Shown: piece after piece, positions 50,445-61,300 of the stretch
Layout of the letters: every line of letters starts with the position of its first letter
Numbering within the stretch: the first letter of the stretch is position 1
Assembly: GCA_017792445.1 (NCBI GenBank)
Contig: CP051232.1
Span: forward strand, 1,798,001-1,862,000
Source: Maritimibacter sp.
GTDB taxonomy: Bacteria > Pseudomonadota > Alphaproteobacteria > Rhodobacterales > Rhodobacteraceae
Direction of reading: 5' to 3'
Length of the DNA stretch: 64,000 bases
Notes under the pieces: model-generated
What the model was told of the DNA's origin: nothing
Seen by the model: only the letters and a program-made list of their open reading frames with translations
The model's database searches: none
Translations under genes and position numbers: made by a program

Positions 50445-52487
50445 TCAGTCTAGTTGTACCGTCGTCCTTGCCGCGCGACCTTCCGCATCGATGACCGACA
50501 GGGTGAAGAACCCGGGGCCGGGGAGTTCGATGACCGTGTCGCGGTCGTGGCTTCGGGTCAGGATCGGTCGGCCGTCGGCAAGCCATGTGAAGGGCGGGAT
50601 CCCGTCGCGGACCTTGACCGTCAGAAGGTGATCCCCAGTCTCTATTCTGGCTCCGTCCGGCGGGAAGGCGACGGTCGGTGCGTCCGGATCGTCGCCGAAC
50701 GCGGCGTCGCGCGCGCGGAAGTGTTTCAGCGGCTCGGGCAGACCGGCGTGTCCGACGATAAGCGTCGACGGAGGCGGAGCGGGAAGGCGGTCGAGCCGGG
50801 GTTTCAGCAGCGCGAAAGCCTCGAAGAGAATGGGGGCCGCCACCTCGCCGCCGAAGGCGCCGGGGACGGGAGTGCCATCCGGGCGGCCCATCCACACGCC
50901 GGCAACATGGGTCCCGTCGAACCCCAGCGCCCAGGCGTCTCGGTGGCCGTAACTGGTGCCCGTCTTGTAGGCGAGCCCGTTGCGGGCCGCGCCGGGGGGC
51001 GGCGGAATGTCGGACAGGATGTCGGCGACCATCCATGCGCTTTCGGGTGACAACACCTTGCGCGGCTGATCCGGGATCGGGGCATCCTGCCGGACGTGGA
51101 TCGGAACCGCTTCGCCGTCGTGCGCGAGGCTGGCGTAAAGACGGATCAGCCCGTCGAGGCTGACGCCGATCCCGCCCAGTGCGACAGCAAGGCCGGGGTT
51201 GGTGCCGGGAAACTCGGTCTGGGTTCCCGCGCGGCGCAGGTGGACCAGCAGGCGGGCGGGGCCAAGCGCATCAAGCAGCTTCACCACCGGGATGTTCAGC
51301 GACATCGCCAGCGCGTCGCGGATGCGGATCGTACCGCGAAAGGCGCCGTCGAAGTTCTGCGGCTTGTAGCCGGCGAACGCGGTGGGCCGGTCCTCGATCA
51401 GCGTTTCGGGATGCGCCAGCCCCCGGTCGAAGGCCAGCCCGTAGATCAGCGGCTTCAGCGTGGACCCGGGCGAGCGCATGGCGCGGGTCATGTCGACGAA
51501 ACCCTCGCGGTCGTCATCGGCGTATCCGGCAGAGCCGACCGAGGCGAGGAGCTCTCCGGTGGTGTGGTCGGCAACCATGATGGCGATGGACTGGCGGCGA
51601 CCCGCGTCGTGGGCGGCGCGTTCGGCAAGCGTTTCCAGCCGCGCCTGAAGCGCGGCGTCAAGCGTCAGGCGGTGGATCTGCGTCGACGGATCTTCGGACC
51701 GAAGACGGTCGGTCAGGTGGGCGGCAAGCCGTGGAAAGTCGATGCGGCGGTCCGGCACCGGTTCCGTCATCGCGGCGCGGCGGGTGTCGTCGGTCAGAAC
51801 GCCGTCACCGACCATGCGGGCCAGCACCCGGTCGCGGGCGTCGTGGGCGGCGCCGTGATAGCGGTCGGGGCGGCGGCGTTCGGGCGATTGCGGCAGTGCG
51901 ACCATCAAGGCGGCTTCTGCCGGAGTCAGGCGGCGGGGTTCCTTGCCGAAATAGGCGAAGGTGGCGGCACGGACGCCTTCGAGGTTGCCGCCGAACGGCG
52001 CTCGGTTGACGTACAGCGCAAGGATCTGCTGCTTGGTCAGGTGCCGTTCCAGCGCCAGCGCAAGCCGCAACTGCCGCAGCTTTCCGTGCCATTCACCGGT
52101 CGGCCCGTTTTCCAGCAGCCGTGCGACCTGCATCGTCAGGGTCGATCCGCCCGAAATGATGCGCCCGTTCCGCAGGGCCTGCCCGACCGCGCGCAGCATC
52201 GCCACCGGATCGACGCCGTGATGGCGGTAGAACCGCTTGTCCTCGTAGGCGATCAGCATGTCGAGGTATCGCGCATCGACGCCGTCCAGCGACACGTCCA
52301 GCCGCCAGCGCCCGTCGGCCACGGTATAGGCGCGCAGCAGGGTGCCGTGGCGGTCCAGCATCTCGACCGAGGTTTCGACCACCAGCGGCGGCAACACCGT
52401 CGCGTTAACCCATTGGTCGAAGGCGTCCCGGCCCAGCGCCGTCAGGAACAGCGCCAGCGCCAGAACGAAGGGCGCCGCCCGTGTCAT
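50445..52487 (-). CDS. pbpC: Penicillin-binding protein 1C
   Basis: This 680-residue protein starts with a membrane anchor (APFVLALALFLTALG). The GT51 glycosyltransferase part has the catalytic E82 in AYEDKRFYRHHGVD and SGGSTLTMQVARLLE. The transpeptidase has S342-T-L-K (SPGSTLKP), S396-L-N398 (SLNIP) and K508-T-G-T (YKTGTSYG). A C-terminal BiPBP-like domain (about residues 590-680) follows. It builds peptidoglycan in the periplasm. The start overlaps the alpha-2-macroglobulin stop by four bases (ATGA), the known A2M-PbpC pairing. Confidence 0.95.
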   Translation of the reverse strand: MTRAAPFVLALALFLTALGRDAFDQWVNATVLPPLVVETSVEMLDRHGTLLRAYTVADGRWRLDVSLDGVDARYLDMLIAYEDKRFYRHHGVDPVAMLRAVGQALRNGRIISGGSTLTMQVARLLENGPTGEWHGKLRQLRLALALERHLTKQQILALYVNRAPFGGNLEGVRAATFAYFGKEPRRLTPAEAALMVALPQSPERRRPDRYHGAAHDARDRVLARMVGDGVLTDDTRRAAMTEPVPDRRIDFPRLAAHLTDRLRSEDPSTQIHRLTLDAALQARLETLAERAAHDAGRRQSIAIMVADHTTGELLASVGSAGYADDDREGFVDMTRAMRSPGSTLKPLIYGLAFDRGLAHPETLIEDRPTAFAGYKPQNFDGAFRGTIRIRDALAMSLNIPVVKLLDALGPARLLVHLRRAGTQTEFPGTNPGLAVALGGIGVSLDGLIRLYASLAHDGEAVPIHVRQDAPIPDQPRKVLSPESAWMVADILSDIPPPPGAARNGLAYKTGTSYGHRDAWALGFDGTHVAGVWMGRPDGTPVPGAFGGEVAAPILFEAFALLKPRLDRLPAPPPSTLIVGHAGLPEPLKHFRARDAAFGDDPDAPTVAFPPDGARIETGDHLLTVKVRDGIPPFTWLADGRPILTRSHDRDTVIELPGPGFFTLSVIDAEGRAARTTVQLD

Positions 52488-55400
52488 TGCGTGACGGTCA
52501 CGCGGCCCGCGTCGCTGTGCGCGCGGTATTCGGGGCGGTACATATCCTCGACCGAGGCGGCGGGGTGGTGGTAGTCGCCCGGCGACACCGCGCGGACGAT
52601 ATAGCCAAGGCGGAAGGGTTCGTCGGTGAACCAGTCGATGGCGGCGACGAACCGGTCCTGCCGGAATTCGGCGGTGCGCACGTCTTCCTCGAGGTCCAGC
52701 CAGTTCAGCGCCTGCACGTCACCGCCGCGCATCAGGTTCGGGTTGTCGATCTCGAACCCGGCGGGCAGCGGATCGTCGACGATCAGCCTTGCTTCGGCCT
52801 CGGCATGCGGGGTGACGGTCAGCACCGCGACCAGCCGGGTGCCCTGTTCGACCTCGGAGGGATCGACGGGAGAGCCGTCCATGTCGAAGTAGCGGCGCGA
52901 GATCGAGTAGCCCTTGCCAGAGGCAGCAGCAGGAACCTCGGGGACGCCGAAGGTGGTCAGCGTGATCGTGGTCTCGTTCGCGCCCTCGTTCTTCACGGCC
53001 AGCGAGGTGAAGGCGGTGTCGTCTTCGACCACCCGCACCAGCGGACCCTCAAGCGCCGTGCCGTTCAGCGTCAGCGTTCCCAGCGCGTTGGTGTCGAGAA
53101 CCGCGTGCGTCGCCAGCAGCGACCAGACCTGTTCCTGCGTCGACAGGTGACGGTCGGTGGCGACGGGGGCGATGCTGTTCAGCATGGTTTCGGCATCCAC
53201 CGCGCGGCTTCCGGATTCGACGGCAAGTGTCAGAACTGCGGCTCTATCCCGAAGATTAGTGCCGTAATCGGCGCGCCAGACGTGTTGTTCGGGGCTTTCG
53301 CCCGCGATCATCTTCGCGGCCAGCCCGAACATGCGGTCGGCGCGGGTCGGATCGCCATAGGCGGCCAGCGCGGCACCGACCTGTGCGACGGCCAGCGGCG
53401 AGCCGAAGGCGCCGGATTTCACGTCGGCATAATAGCGCAGGTCACCGATGGACGCCGCGCCTTCGCGGGCCAGCACGTACAGCGCATAGGCCACATCCTC
53501 GCCTCCGTCGTCGAAGTCGGGGGCGTAGTTCACGCGGTTGCGCAGGTTGTCGAGTGCGTTGCGGAAGGCGATCTCGGGCACATTGTGACCGGCGGACCTG
53601 GCGCGCGACAGGAAGTCGGTGACATAGGCGTCCAGCCAGAAGTCACCCGACTCTGCACGCCACAGGCCGAAGGCGCCGTTCGGGGCCTGCCGGGTCAGGA
53701 CCCGGTCGATGGCCTGCGTGATGCGCTCGTCCAGTGCGTGACGTTCGTCCAGTCCCATCGCCTGCGCCACGGCGTTCATGTACAGAAGCGGCAGCGCACG
53801 GCTGGTGGTCTGCTCGGTACAGCCATACGGATAGCGGTCAAGCGCGGCCAGAAGGCCCGGCGCGTCCATCCGTGCAATCGGCCCGGCGGCGAGCGTGGCC
53901 GAGGCGGTGCCGGCGCGGAAGCCGGTGAACACGTCCTTGTCCAGCGTGAAGGTATCGCCGGCGGCCAGTTCGAAACGGCTGGTCTGGGTGATCTCGGGGT
54001 CGTTGACCTGTACGGGCAGGGTCAGTGTCTTGGTCAGGACCTTCCCGCCCGGTGTGGACAGCGTGACGTCGATGGTGTGGATGCCGGGCGCGTCGGCGGT
54101 GACCGGGAATTCCATCACCACCTTGCCCTCTTCCTCGATCTCGAAGCCCGAGGGGACGGCGCGGTTCAGGCGCAGGCCGTCCGCCGCGACATCCAGCCCG
54201 ACGCGACCGGCGGGGCCGCTGGCGTGGACGATTTCGAGCAGAAGCCGAGAGGTGTCGCCGGGGGCCATGAACCGAGGCAGGCTGGCGGTAACGACCACGG
54301 GATCGCGAACCAGCACATCCTGTTGCGCCTCGCCCACGCCGGTCGGCGACCACGCAACGGCCATCAGCTTGACGGTGCCGTTGAAGGACGGAAGCTCGAA
54401 TTCGGTGCGGGCATAGCCGTCGGCATCGACCTTCAGCGGGCCGGTGAAGAAGGCGACCAGTTCTTCGGTCGGGGGCGGCGCGGTGCTGCCGGCGGCGGCG
54501 TTGAAGTCGCCGCCCGAACGGACGTTGCCCATGCTGCCCGCCATACCGTCGATCAGGCGGCCATAAACGTCGCGCAGGCCCATTCCCAGCTTTCTTTGCC
54601 CGAAATAGTGACCACTCGCGTCCGGTGCGTCGAAGCCGGTGATGTTCAGGATACCCACGTCGACGGCGGCGATGGTGACGTAGGCGTCTTCGCCCTCGGT
54701 CACGCCGTCGACCTTGACGGCGACGTCCATCGTGCCTCGCGGATCAGCTTCGGTGGCCATGTCGAACGCGACGTCCAGCTTGTGCGGGCCGGGGTCGACG
54801 GCGGCATGGGCGACGCCCAGTGCGCGGGCTGGGTTGCGGCCCGCGTCCACGTCCATCGGACGGATCGCCGACACGGTGACATAAGCGCCCGCGCCCCATT
54901 CATCGGTCACGGGAAGGTCGAAGGTGTTCTCGCCCTCGACCAACTCGACGGCCTGCATGTCGATCAGTTTGTTCGAGACCACGGTGATCAGACCCTTGCC
55001 CGGCGCGCGCGGCACGACGCGCAGGGTGGCGGTGTCGCCGGGGGTATAGCTTTCGGCGTCCAGCGACAGTTCCAGCAGGTCGGGCGTGGCCGAGGCGTCG
55101 GCACCGCCGTACCAGCCCGCATAGAACTCGGACGAAGCAGCGACATAGTCGGCGCCGGTGGCCTCTACCTTGATCTCGTAGCGGCCCCATTCGACCGGCG
55201 CTGCGATGGTGGCGGGGACATCGCCAAGCGACGTGTCGCCCTCGGCGACGATGGTGCGGCGCGTGACCGGTTCCCAGTCCCAATAGCCGTCGTAGCTGTA
55301 CCACTGATAGCGGGTTTCGACCTTGCTGACGGTCCAGTGCACGTCCATCGCGGTGCGGGCTTGCGACTCGTCCAGCGCGATGACGGTGAACGTCGCTTCG

Positions 55401-57919
55401 GAATTCTCGGACAGCGTGCCATCGAAGCCGGGTTTGATGCCGATCACGGCGCCTGTTGGCACCACCGAATGCGACAGGGTGCGTTCCACCGGGCGGCCCG
55501 AGCCCTCGGCGATCCGAACCGTCACGTCGGCCTGCATCGGGCGGAAGTTGGGGGCGAGTTCCGGCAGTTCAAGACTGATGGTCGCCGCGCCAGAGGGGTC
55601 GGTGCGGATGTCGGACGGGAAGTACCAAGCCTCGGTCGGGACTTCGGTGTCGTAGCGCCCGAATTCATACCCGGGGAAGGCGTCGAGCGTGCGGGTCGAC
55701 CGCAGCATCAGGTCGCCTTCGACCGCAAGATCGCCAGCGGGCGCACCGAACAGATAGTCGGCCTGCACCGACAGCGGCGCGTAGTCCCCCGGCACCAGCG
55801 GCGCCTCGGGCAGCGACAGGTCAAAGTCGATGCGTTCAGGCAGAAAATCCTCGACCAGTACGCGGGTCGAGGCGATGGCGGGCAGGTCGGGGTCGCTGTG
55901 GATGTCCAGCCGCCACGCGCCACGCGGCGCTTCGCCGGAGGTGGTGAAGCTGAAGACGTGGCCACCGGCGACCGGGTCGACGGACAGGGCGCGCGCGTAT
56001 TCCACGCCGTCGGGCCGCATCAGGACGGCGACCAGCGGCAGCCCCTCGATCGCCTCGGCCTCGGCATCGCGGGTCAGGACGGTCGCGTTGATCGTCTCGC
56101 CCGCGCGATAGGCGCCCCGGTCGGTGGTCAGGAAGGCGTCGACGGCGCCGGCGGGCTCGCGCCCCTCGACGCCACGATCGCTGAGGTCGAACTCGGGGTC
56201 GGTCAGCGACAGGAAGGTCAGGTCGTCACCGGCGCGGGCCAGCACCATCGCGGGGGTCGCGCCGCCGGTGCCGTTCATCAGGCCGGGCGCGAACATCGCA
56301 TAGCCCTGCGCGTCGGTGGTGACGGTGCCCAACTCGGCGTTGGCACGGGACAGAAGGGTAAGTTCGACTCCTTCCGAGGCCTCCGCCGTGCCGAAAGAAC
56401 GGGTGAAGACGTGCAGCCCGTCGACGCCCTGCATGGTGGCAAGGCCAAGGTCAGAGACCACGAACCACTGGGTCGCCGCCGGATCGTCATAGGGATCGGC
56501 GCCGGGGATGGCGGCCTTGAGGGCATAGATGCCCGGCTCTAGATCGCCCACCACCTCGGTCAGCGGCAGGCGGGTGGTGACGTCGGTATTCAGCTCGGTC
56601 CCGACCTCGCCGGTGCCGGTCCAGACGGTCGAGGCGACCGTGTCCGCGAACTGTTCATCGGACCACGGCGACAGCGGGCGGCCGAACCAGCCTTCCTGTA
56701 TCGCGCGCAGGATCGAGCGTTCGCTGACCCGGCGCAGGGTCAGTTCGAGGTCGGTCAGGTTCACCGTCTCGACCGGGATGTTCACTTCTCCGGTCGCGGG
56801 CAGGATATAGGCGCGGCCCGGGAAGCGGACGGCGGGGGACCGGTCGCGGACGTAAAGGTTCAAGGTGACGTTCTTCGCCAGCTCCTCGCCCGTCGCGGCG
56901 GGCAGGCCCTCGCGGAAAGTGACCTGATAGCGTTCGCCATGCTCTACACCCTCGATGCACAGGCGGCGCTGGTCGGGTTCGACGGTCATTCCGGACGACG
57001 GAAGCTGCACGAAGATCGAGTAATCGACACCGGCCTGCACGAGATCCTCGGAGAACTCGGCGCAGACGCGGGGGCGTGCGCTGTCGCTTTCCACATCATG
57101 CTCGACGACGCGGAAGCCGTATTTGCCGATGGCGTCCTCCAGCAAGTCGGCGGTGTCGGTGCGGGGCGTCACATCCTGCGCCAGCCGCAGCGCCGGGATC
57201 ATGTCGCGGCCCCGTCCCGTGGCCTCCAGCGCCTCGGCCAGCACAAGCAGCGCGTTGTGCCGCACCGGCGGCGTGTCGGCGCGCAGGTAGGCGTTGATCG
57301 CGGCGGACATCGCACGGTTGCGGTAGGTGCGCCGCTCGCTGGATTTGTCCGTCTGGATCGCCAGCGCAAGGCGGGCGTACTCGGTCCAGTGGTCGGGCGC
57401 GTCGCTAAGTACCGTTGCGGCGCCGGTGAAGCGGTAGGCCGAGACGATATTGCCGTTCTCGCGCGCCTCGGCGGCGGATTGCAGCAGGTCTTCGATGGTC
57501 CAGTCATTCGGAACGTGGGTGTTCGTCAGGTCCAGCGCCATTTCACGCGCGTTGGCCAGGTCGCCGTCGTTCAGGAAATCCAGCTCGGTCGCGCGGGTCT
57601 CGCCAAGGGCCAGCGTCGCGGGGGGCGTGACAAGGACGCGGCCCGAGAAGGCGCCTTCGTAGATGGACAGCTCGCCGATCTCGGACTTGGGGAAACAGGC
57701 GCGGGATTTGCCGTTGTAGGTGAAGGCCACGCAGTCGGCTTCGGCGAGACATGCCGCCTCGCAGGCATTCAGCGTGGTGTCGAATATCGTCTGGATGTCA
57801 CCGCCGGGAATGTCGGTGTCGCGGATCAGGCTTAGCCGGCGTTCCGGGATGGGGCTGTCAGCATGAGCGATGGTCGCAAGCAATAGGGGGACCATGGCCA
57901 GAAACGGACCGAAACGCAT
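52484..57919 (-). CDS. Bacterial alpha-2-macroglobulin with N-terminal PAN-like domain
   Basis: This giant protein of about 1811 residues begins with a Sec signal (MRFGPFLAMVPLLLATIAHA). Next is a PAN/apple-type cysteine module (C53, C57, C63, C75: NACEAACLAEADCVAFTYNG), then MG repeats. The thioester CTEQ, at C1367 to Q1370 (YPYGCTEQTTS), is intact, so it can trap proteases covalently. The start at 57919 has GAGGAG upstream; a 15-codon extension to 57964 is unlikely. There is no lipobox, so it is soluble in the periplasm rather than lipid-anchored as in E. coli. It is coupled to pbpC. Confidence 0.94.
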   Translation of the reverse strand: MRFGPFLAMVPLLLATIAHADSPIPERRLSLIRDTDIPGGDIQTIFDTTLNACEAACLAEADCVAFTYNGKSRACFPKSEIGELSIYEGAFSGRVLVTPPATLALGETRATELDFLNDGDLANAREMALDLTNTHVPNDWTIEDLLQSAAEARENGNIVSAYRFTGAATVLSDAPDHWTEYARLALAIQTDKSSERRTYRNRAMSAAINAYLRADTPPVRHNALLVLAEALEATGRGRDMIPALRLAQDVTPRTDTADLLEDAIGKYGFRVVEHDVESDSARPRVCAEFSEDLVQAGVDYSIFVQLPSSGMTVEPDQRRLCIEGVEHGERYQVTFREGLPAATGEELAKNVTLNLYVRDRSPAVRFPGRAYILPATGEVNIPVETVNLTDLELTLRRVSERSILRAIQEGWFGRPLSPWSDEQFADTVASTVWTGTGEVGTELNTDVTTRLPLTEVVGDLEPGIYALKAAIPGADPYDDPAATQWFVVSDLGLATMQGVDGLHVFTRSFGTAEASEGVELTLLSRANAELGTVTTDAQGYAMFAPGLMNGTGGATPAMVLARAGDDLTFLSLTDPEFDLSDRGVEGREPAGAVDAFLTTDRGAYRAGETINATVLTRDAEAEAIEGLPLVAVLMRPDGVEYARALSVDPVAGGHVFSFTTSGEAPRGAWRLDIHSDPDLPAIASTRVLVEDFLPERIDFDLSLPEAPLVPGDYAPLSVQADYLFGAPAGDLAVEGDLMLRSTRTLDAFPGYEFGRYDTEVPTEAWYFPSDIRTDPSGAATISLELPELAPNFRPMQADVTVRIAEGSGRPVERTLSHSVVPTGAVIGIKPGFDGTLSENSEATFTVIALDESQARTAMDVHWTVSKVETRYQWYSYDGYWDWEPVTRRTIVAEGDTSLGDVPATIAAPVEWGRYEIKVEATGADYVAASSEFYAGWYGGADASATPDLLELSLDAESYTPGDTATLRVVPRAPGKGLITVVSNKLIDMQAVELVEGENTFDLPVTDEWGAGAYVTVSAIRPMDVDAGRNPARALGVAHAAVDPGPHKLDVAFDMATEADPRGTMDVAVKVDGVTEGEDAYVTIAAVDVGILNITGFDAPDASGHYFGQRKLGMGLRDVYGRLIDGMAGSMGNVRSGGDFNAAAGSTAPPPTEELVAFFTGPLKVDADGYARTEFELPSFNGTVKLMAVAWSPTGVGEAQQDVLVRDPVVVTASLPRFMAPGDTSRLLLEIVHASGPAGRVGLDVAADGLRLNRAVPSGFEIEEEGKVVMEFPVTADAPGIHTIDVTLSTPGGKVLTKTLTLPVQVNDPEITQTSRFELAAGDTFTLDKDVFTGFRAGTASATLAAGPIARMDAPGLLAALDRYPYGCTEQTTSRALPLLYMNAVAQAMGLDERHALDERITQAIDRVLTRQAPNGAFGLWRAESGDFWLDAYVTDFLSRARSAGHNVPEIAFRNALDNLRNRVNYAPDFDDGGEDVAYALYVLAREGAASIGDLRYYADVKSGAFGSPLAVAQVGAALAAYGDPTRADRMFGLAAKMIAGESPEQHVWRADYGTNLRDRAAVLTLAVESGSRAVDAETMLNSIAPVATDRHLSTQEQVWSLLATHAVLDTNALGTLTLNGTALEGPLVRVVEDDTAFTSLAVKNEGANETTITLTTFGVPEVPAAASGKGYSISRRYFDMDGSPVDPSEVEQGTRLVAVLTVTPHAEAEARLIVDDPLPAGFEIDNPNLMRGGDVQALNWLDLEEDVRTAEFRQDRFVAAIDWFTDEPFRLGYIVRAVSPGDYHHPAASVEDMYRPEYRAHSDAGRVTVTQ

Positions 57920-58079
57920 AACATGCTCCTCACCTTCTAAAATCTCTTGTCCGGACCGTCGCATGCGCGCACCGGCGGAGGCAACGGATTCGCTGGGGCG
58001 TTAACAACCTTTTCATCAAGAATTGGTCATCATCAGGGCAGATCGAACGGCGGCACAAAGCGGACCGGAGGCCAGGCTG

Positions 58080-60266
58080 ATGGCGAATTCAGACGACCTT
58101 GTCCGCGAAAGGCGGGCCCGTCTTGCGGCGGAACGCCTGCTGAAACTGAAGCAGGACGAACTGCACGAAGCGAACCGCAAGCTGTCGGCGCATGCGCGCA
58201 CGCTGTCGGAAGAGGTCGTCGAGAAACGCGAGGAAACTAAGGTTCTTCGGCAGGAAACCGACGCGGTGCGGACCGAACTGGAAACCGCGCGCGGCGCGAT
58301 GATGATCGCGGAGCGTCGGCTTTGGGAATCGGTCGAGACGATACAGGACGGATTTGCGGTGTTCGATGGCAGCGGCGTCATGGTCGCGGCGAACTCGGCC
58401 TTCCTCACGCCGTTCGACGGGCTGGACTGCGTGGCGCCGGGGATCGCCTATCCCGACCTGCTGCGGGTCGCCGCGGAAGAGGGGCTGGTGGACACAGACG
58501 ACGCCAGCCGCGAGGATTGGGTCGAAGACATGATGTGGCGCTGGCAGTCGCCCACGATCCCGCCGCGCGTCGTCCGGTTCTGGAACAACGTTTTCGTGCG
58601 GCTGGTCGACCGGCGGACCGAAGGGGGCGATACCGTCTCGCTGGCGCTGAACATCACCTCGACCATCCGGAACGAGGCGAAGCTGAAGCAAGCCCGTCAC
58701 AAGGCCGAAGCCGCGAACCGCGCCAAGTCCGCGTTCCTGGCCAACATGAGCCACGAGATCCGGACACCGATGAACGGCGTCGTCGGGATGGCGCAACTGC
58801 TGGCGGATTCTCCTTTGGACGAAGAACAACGTCTCTATGTCGAGACTATTCGATCGTCGGGCGAAGCGTTGCTGGTGCTGATCAACGACGTTCTAGACTA
58901 TTCCAAGATCGAGGCAGAACGCCTGACGCTGCACCCCGAGCCCTTCGACCTGGAGGTCGCGGTCTACGAGGTGGTGACGCTTTTGCGGCCCTCGGTCGGC
59001 ACCAAGAAACTGTCGCTGCTGGTCGACTACGACACTTTCATGCCGACCCGGTTCATGGGCGATCCGGGCCGGGTACGGCAGATCCTGACCAACCTTGTCG
59101 GCAACGCCGTCAAGTTCACCGAGACCGGGCATGTCATGATCCGCGTCTCTTGCCTGCCGGACGGAACCGGCGGCGCGCAGCGGGTGCATGTCACGGTCGA
59201 GGATACCGGGATCGGCATTTCAGAGGATCTGGCAGAGCACATATTCGGCGAGTTCAACCAGGTGGACGACGACCGAAACCGCCGGTTCGAGGGGACGGGG
59301 CTTGGCCTTGCGATCACAAAGCGGCTTGTCGAGATGATGGGCGGCCAGATCTGGGTCGATTCCGTCGTGGGCGAGGGGTCGAGTTTCGGGTGCTACCTTC
59401 AGCTAGAGCTTGCAGAGGATGCTGACGCCAAGGTGCCGCAGCCGCCGGGTTGGCTGGACCGCGTGCTGTTTCTGGACCCAGATGCTGACGCGCGCGACAT
59501 CCTGCGGCGGCAGCTTGCGGCGCAGCGGGTGCGCGTGGTGGCTTGCGACGCCGCGCAAGACCTTGCCGCCGCCGGTCCGGGCGACGGGGACGTGGTGCTA
59601 CTGGACGAGGATGTCCCGCCGCCGGGCGCGCGGGGGCTGGCGGGCGATCTGCGTCGCGACGGCTTTACCGGGCCGATCTACCTGTTGTCGGCAGGCGCCA
59701 CGCAGTCCGGCCCCGGCGTCGGGACCGAATTCGACGGCACGCTTCCGAAACCGCTAAGGCGGCTGGACGTGGTGCGGGCCTTGGCGACACGCGTCGCCCC
59801 GCGCCCCGCCCGGCAGACAACCAGCGCCTTCGGCCAGCAGGAACGCCGGAGGATGCGGGTTCTGGCGGCCGAGGACAATCGGACCAACCGTCTGGTGTTC
59901 TCGAAGCTGGTGCAATCCGCCGACATCGACCTGCGGTTCGTCGAGAACGGGCGGCAGGCGGTCGACGCTTTCATCGCCGAACGGCCGGATATCGTGTTCA
60001 TGGATATCTCGATGCCCGAGGTCGACGGCAGGCAGGCAACGCAAATGATCCGCGCGCATGAAGACGGCAGCGGCGCGGCGCCGGTGCCCGTCATCGCGAT
60101 GACCGCGCATGCGATGGCCGGGGACGAGGAAGAGATCCTTGCCTGCGGGCTGGATCGGTACATGACCAAGCCGCTGAAGAAGGACACGGTGCTTGGCTAT
60201 CTGGAAGAATTCTGTCCCGACGCGTGTCTGTCGCCCTTGGGAGAAGCGCTGAAATCGGCTGTTTAG
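58080..60266 (+). CDS. Hybrid sensor histidine kinase with two receiver domains
   Basis: This 728-residue protein has no membrane helix. An N-terminal coiled coil (residues 8-80, [15 protein letters not shown]) leads to a PAS-like domain ([27 protein letters not shown]). The dimerisation helix holds phospho-histidine H225 in [10 protein letters not shown]. The ATPase has N box [20 protein letters not shown] and [12 protein letters not shown]. Two receivers follow: the first (about 462-575) is atypical, with [15 protein letters not shown]; the second has D642 in [13 protein letters not shown] and MTKPLKKD. No Hpt domain is present, so it needs an outside Hpt. ATG at 58080 has GGAGG. It is divergent from the alpha-2-macroglobulin gene. 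Confidence 0.93.
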   Translation: MANSDDLVRERRARLAAERLLKLKQDELHEANRKLSAHARTLSEEVVEKREETKVLRQETDAVRTELETARGAMMIAERRLWESVETIQDGFAVFDGSGVMVAANSAFLTPFDGLDCVAPGIAYPDLLRVAAEEGLVDTDDASREDWVEDMMWRWQSPTIPPRVVRFWNNVFVRLVDRRTEGGDTVSLALNITSTIRNEAKLKQARHKAEAANRAKSAFLANMSHEIRTPMNGVVGMAQLLADSPLDEEQRLYVETIRSSGEALLVLINDVLDYSKIEAERLTLHPEPFDLEVAVYEVVTLLRPSVGTKKLSLLVDYDTFMPTRFMGDPGRVRQILTNLVGNAVKFTETGHVMIRVSCLPDGTGGAQRVHVTVEDTGIGISEDLAEHIFGEFNQVDDDRNRRFEGTGLGLAITKRLVEMMGGQIWVDSVVGEGSSFGCYLQLELAEDADAKVPQPPGWLDRVLFLDPDADARDILRRQLAAQRVRVVACDAAQDLAAAGPGDGDVVLLDEDVPPPGARGLAGDLRRDGFTGPIYLLSAGATQSGPGVGTEFDGTLPKPLRRLDVVRALATRVAPRPARQTTSAFGQQERRRMRVLAAEDNRTNRLVFSKLVQSADIDLRFVENGRQAVDAFIAERPDIVFMDISMPEVDGRQATQMIRAHEDGSGAAPVPVIAMTAHAMAGDEEEILACGLDRYMTKPLKKDTVLGYLEEFCPDACLSPLGEALKSAV

Positions 60267-60292
60267 GGTCTGTTTGGCGCAGAGGCGCGGCA

Positions 60293-60323
60293 CGAAAAAC
60301 GCCCCGCAGATATCTGCGGGGCG
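60293..60323 (-). terminator. Hairpin terminator for the sugar acid operon
   Basis: CGCCCCGCAGATATCTGCGGGGCG is a perfect 24-base palindrome. On the minus strand it is followed by TTTTTCG (from CGAAAAA on the plus strand). It lies between the kinase stop and the kdgD stop, which face each other. On the plus strand the T-run is poor, so it mainly serves kdgD. Confidence 0.82.
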
Positions 60324-60359
60324 TGCGTTTCGTTCAGTCCGGCGCTGGTCGGGCTTGGA

Positions 60360-61265
60360 TCAGGAATAGCCGTCCATCAGGCCCTTCATCATCTCCATCT
60401 CTTCGTCGGTCAGAGACGTCAGCGGAGTCCGCACCGGGCCGGTGTCGAAGCCGCGCAGCTTGACGCCCGCTTTGATCGCCGAGACGGCATAACCGGTCTT
60501 GCGGTCGCGGATCTTGGCGAAGGGATAGTAGAAGTCGCGCAGCATCTGCTCGCATGTCGCGTCATCGTTGGCCTGAAACGCGGCGTGGAATTTCAGCGCG
60601 GTCTCGGGCACGAAGTTGAACACCGCCGAGGAATAGGTGTGGACGCCCGCGCCGCGGAAGGCCTGCGCGAACAGTTCGTGCGTCGGCATGCCGCCGATAT
60701 AGGACAGGCGGTCGCCAAGACCGACGGTGATCCGCTTGACGGTGTCGATGTCGCCGGTGCCGTCCTTGAAGCCCACGAGGTTCGGGCAGTCGTCGGCCAG
60801 CCGCTTCAGCGTCTCGGCGGAACACACGGACGAGCCGCGGTTGTAGACGATGACGCCCATGTTGGTCGCGTTGCAGACGGCGCGGATATGCGCCTCGATC
60901 CCGTCTTGCGGCGCGCCGATCAGGTAATGCGGCAGCAGCAGGATGCCGTCGCCGCCCGCGGCTTCGATCGACTGGGCCAGTTCGCAGGCCAGCTTGGTGC
61001 CATAGCCGCACCCGGCAAGGATCGGCGCGTTCGGCTGCGCCTCTTTCGCGGTTTGCACCACGTCGACGATCTCGGACGGCGTCAGCGAGAACATCTCGCC
61101 CGTGCCGCCCGCCACGATCAGGCCCGCCACCGGGTGCGCCGACAGCCATTCGAGGTGCGCGCGGAAGGCGGACGGGTTGAATTCATCGTTCTCATCGAAA
61201 GGCGTGACGGGGAAGGACAGTAGACCAGAGCGGATGATGTCCTTCAGCTCGGTGGGCGATATCAT
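60360..61265 (-). CDS. kdgD: 5-dehydro-4-deoxyglucarate dehydratase, DapA family
   Basis: This 301-residue aldolase-fold enzyme makes alpha-ketoglutarate semialdehyde from 5-keto-4-deoxyglucarate, losing water and CO2. The start [17 protein letters not shown] and [13 protein letters not shown] are typical. Y141 (VIVYNRGSS) and the Schiff-base lysine K167 (VGFKDGTGD) are in place. The GTGE-x-F form with VYNRGSS points to KdgD rather than DapA. It follows the semialdehyde dehydrogenase on the same strand, with a terminator-like hairpin between, so read-through is partial. Confidence 0.9.
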   Translation of the reverse strand: MISPTELKDIIRSGLLSFPVTPFDENDEFNPSAFRAHLEWLSAHPVAGLIVAGGTGEMFSLTPSEIVDVVQTAKEAQPNAPILAGCGYGTKLACELAQSIEAAGGDGILLLPHYLIGAPQDGIEAHIRAVCNATNMGVIVYNRGSSVCSAETLKRLADDCPNLVGFKDGTGDIDTVKRITVGLGDRLSYIGGMPTHELFAQAFRGAGVHTYSSAVFNFVPETALKFHAAFQANDDATCEQMLRDFYYPFAKIRDRKTGYAVSAIKAGVKLRGFDTGPVRTPLTSLTDEEMEMMKGLMDGYS

Positions 61266-61300
61266 GGGTTTTTCCGTTTGTTAGAGACGTTTTCTGTTTG

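Noticed and set aside
52481-56542. Open frame of over 1300 codons on the plus strand
   Set aside because: It is antisense to the alpha-2-macroglobulin gene, has low-complexity glycine/arginine/valine-rich sequence without motifs, and is a by-product of high GC codon use.
57920-58079. CtrA-like TTAACAACC in the gap between the macroglobulin and kinase genes
   Set aside because: A single half-site is too common to support a regulatory claim. The 160-base gap holds only the two divergent leaders as far as I can see.
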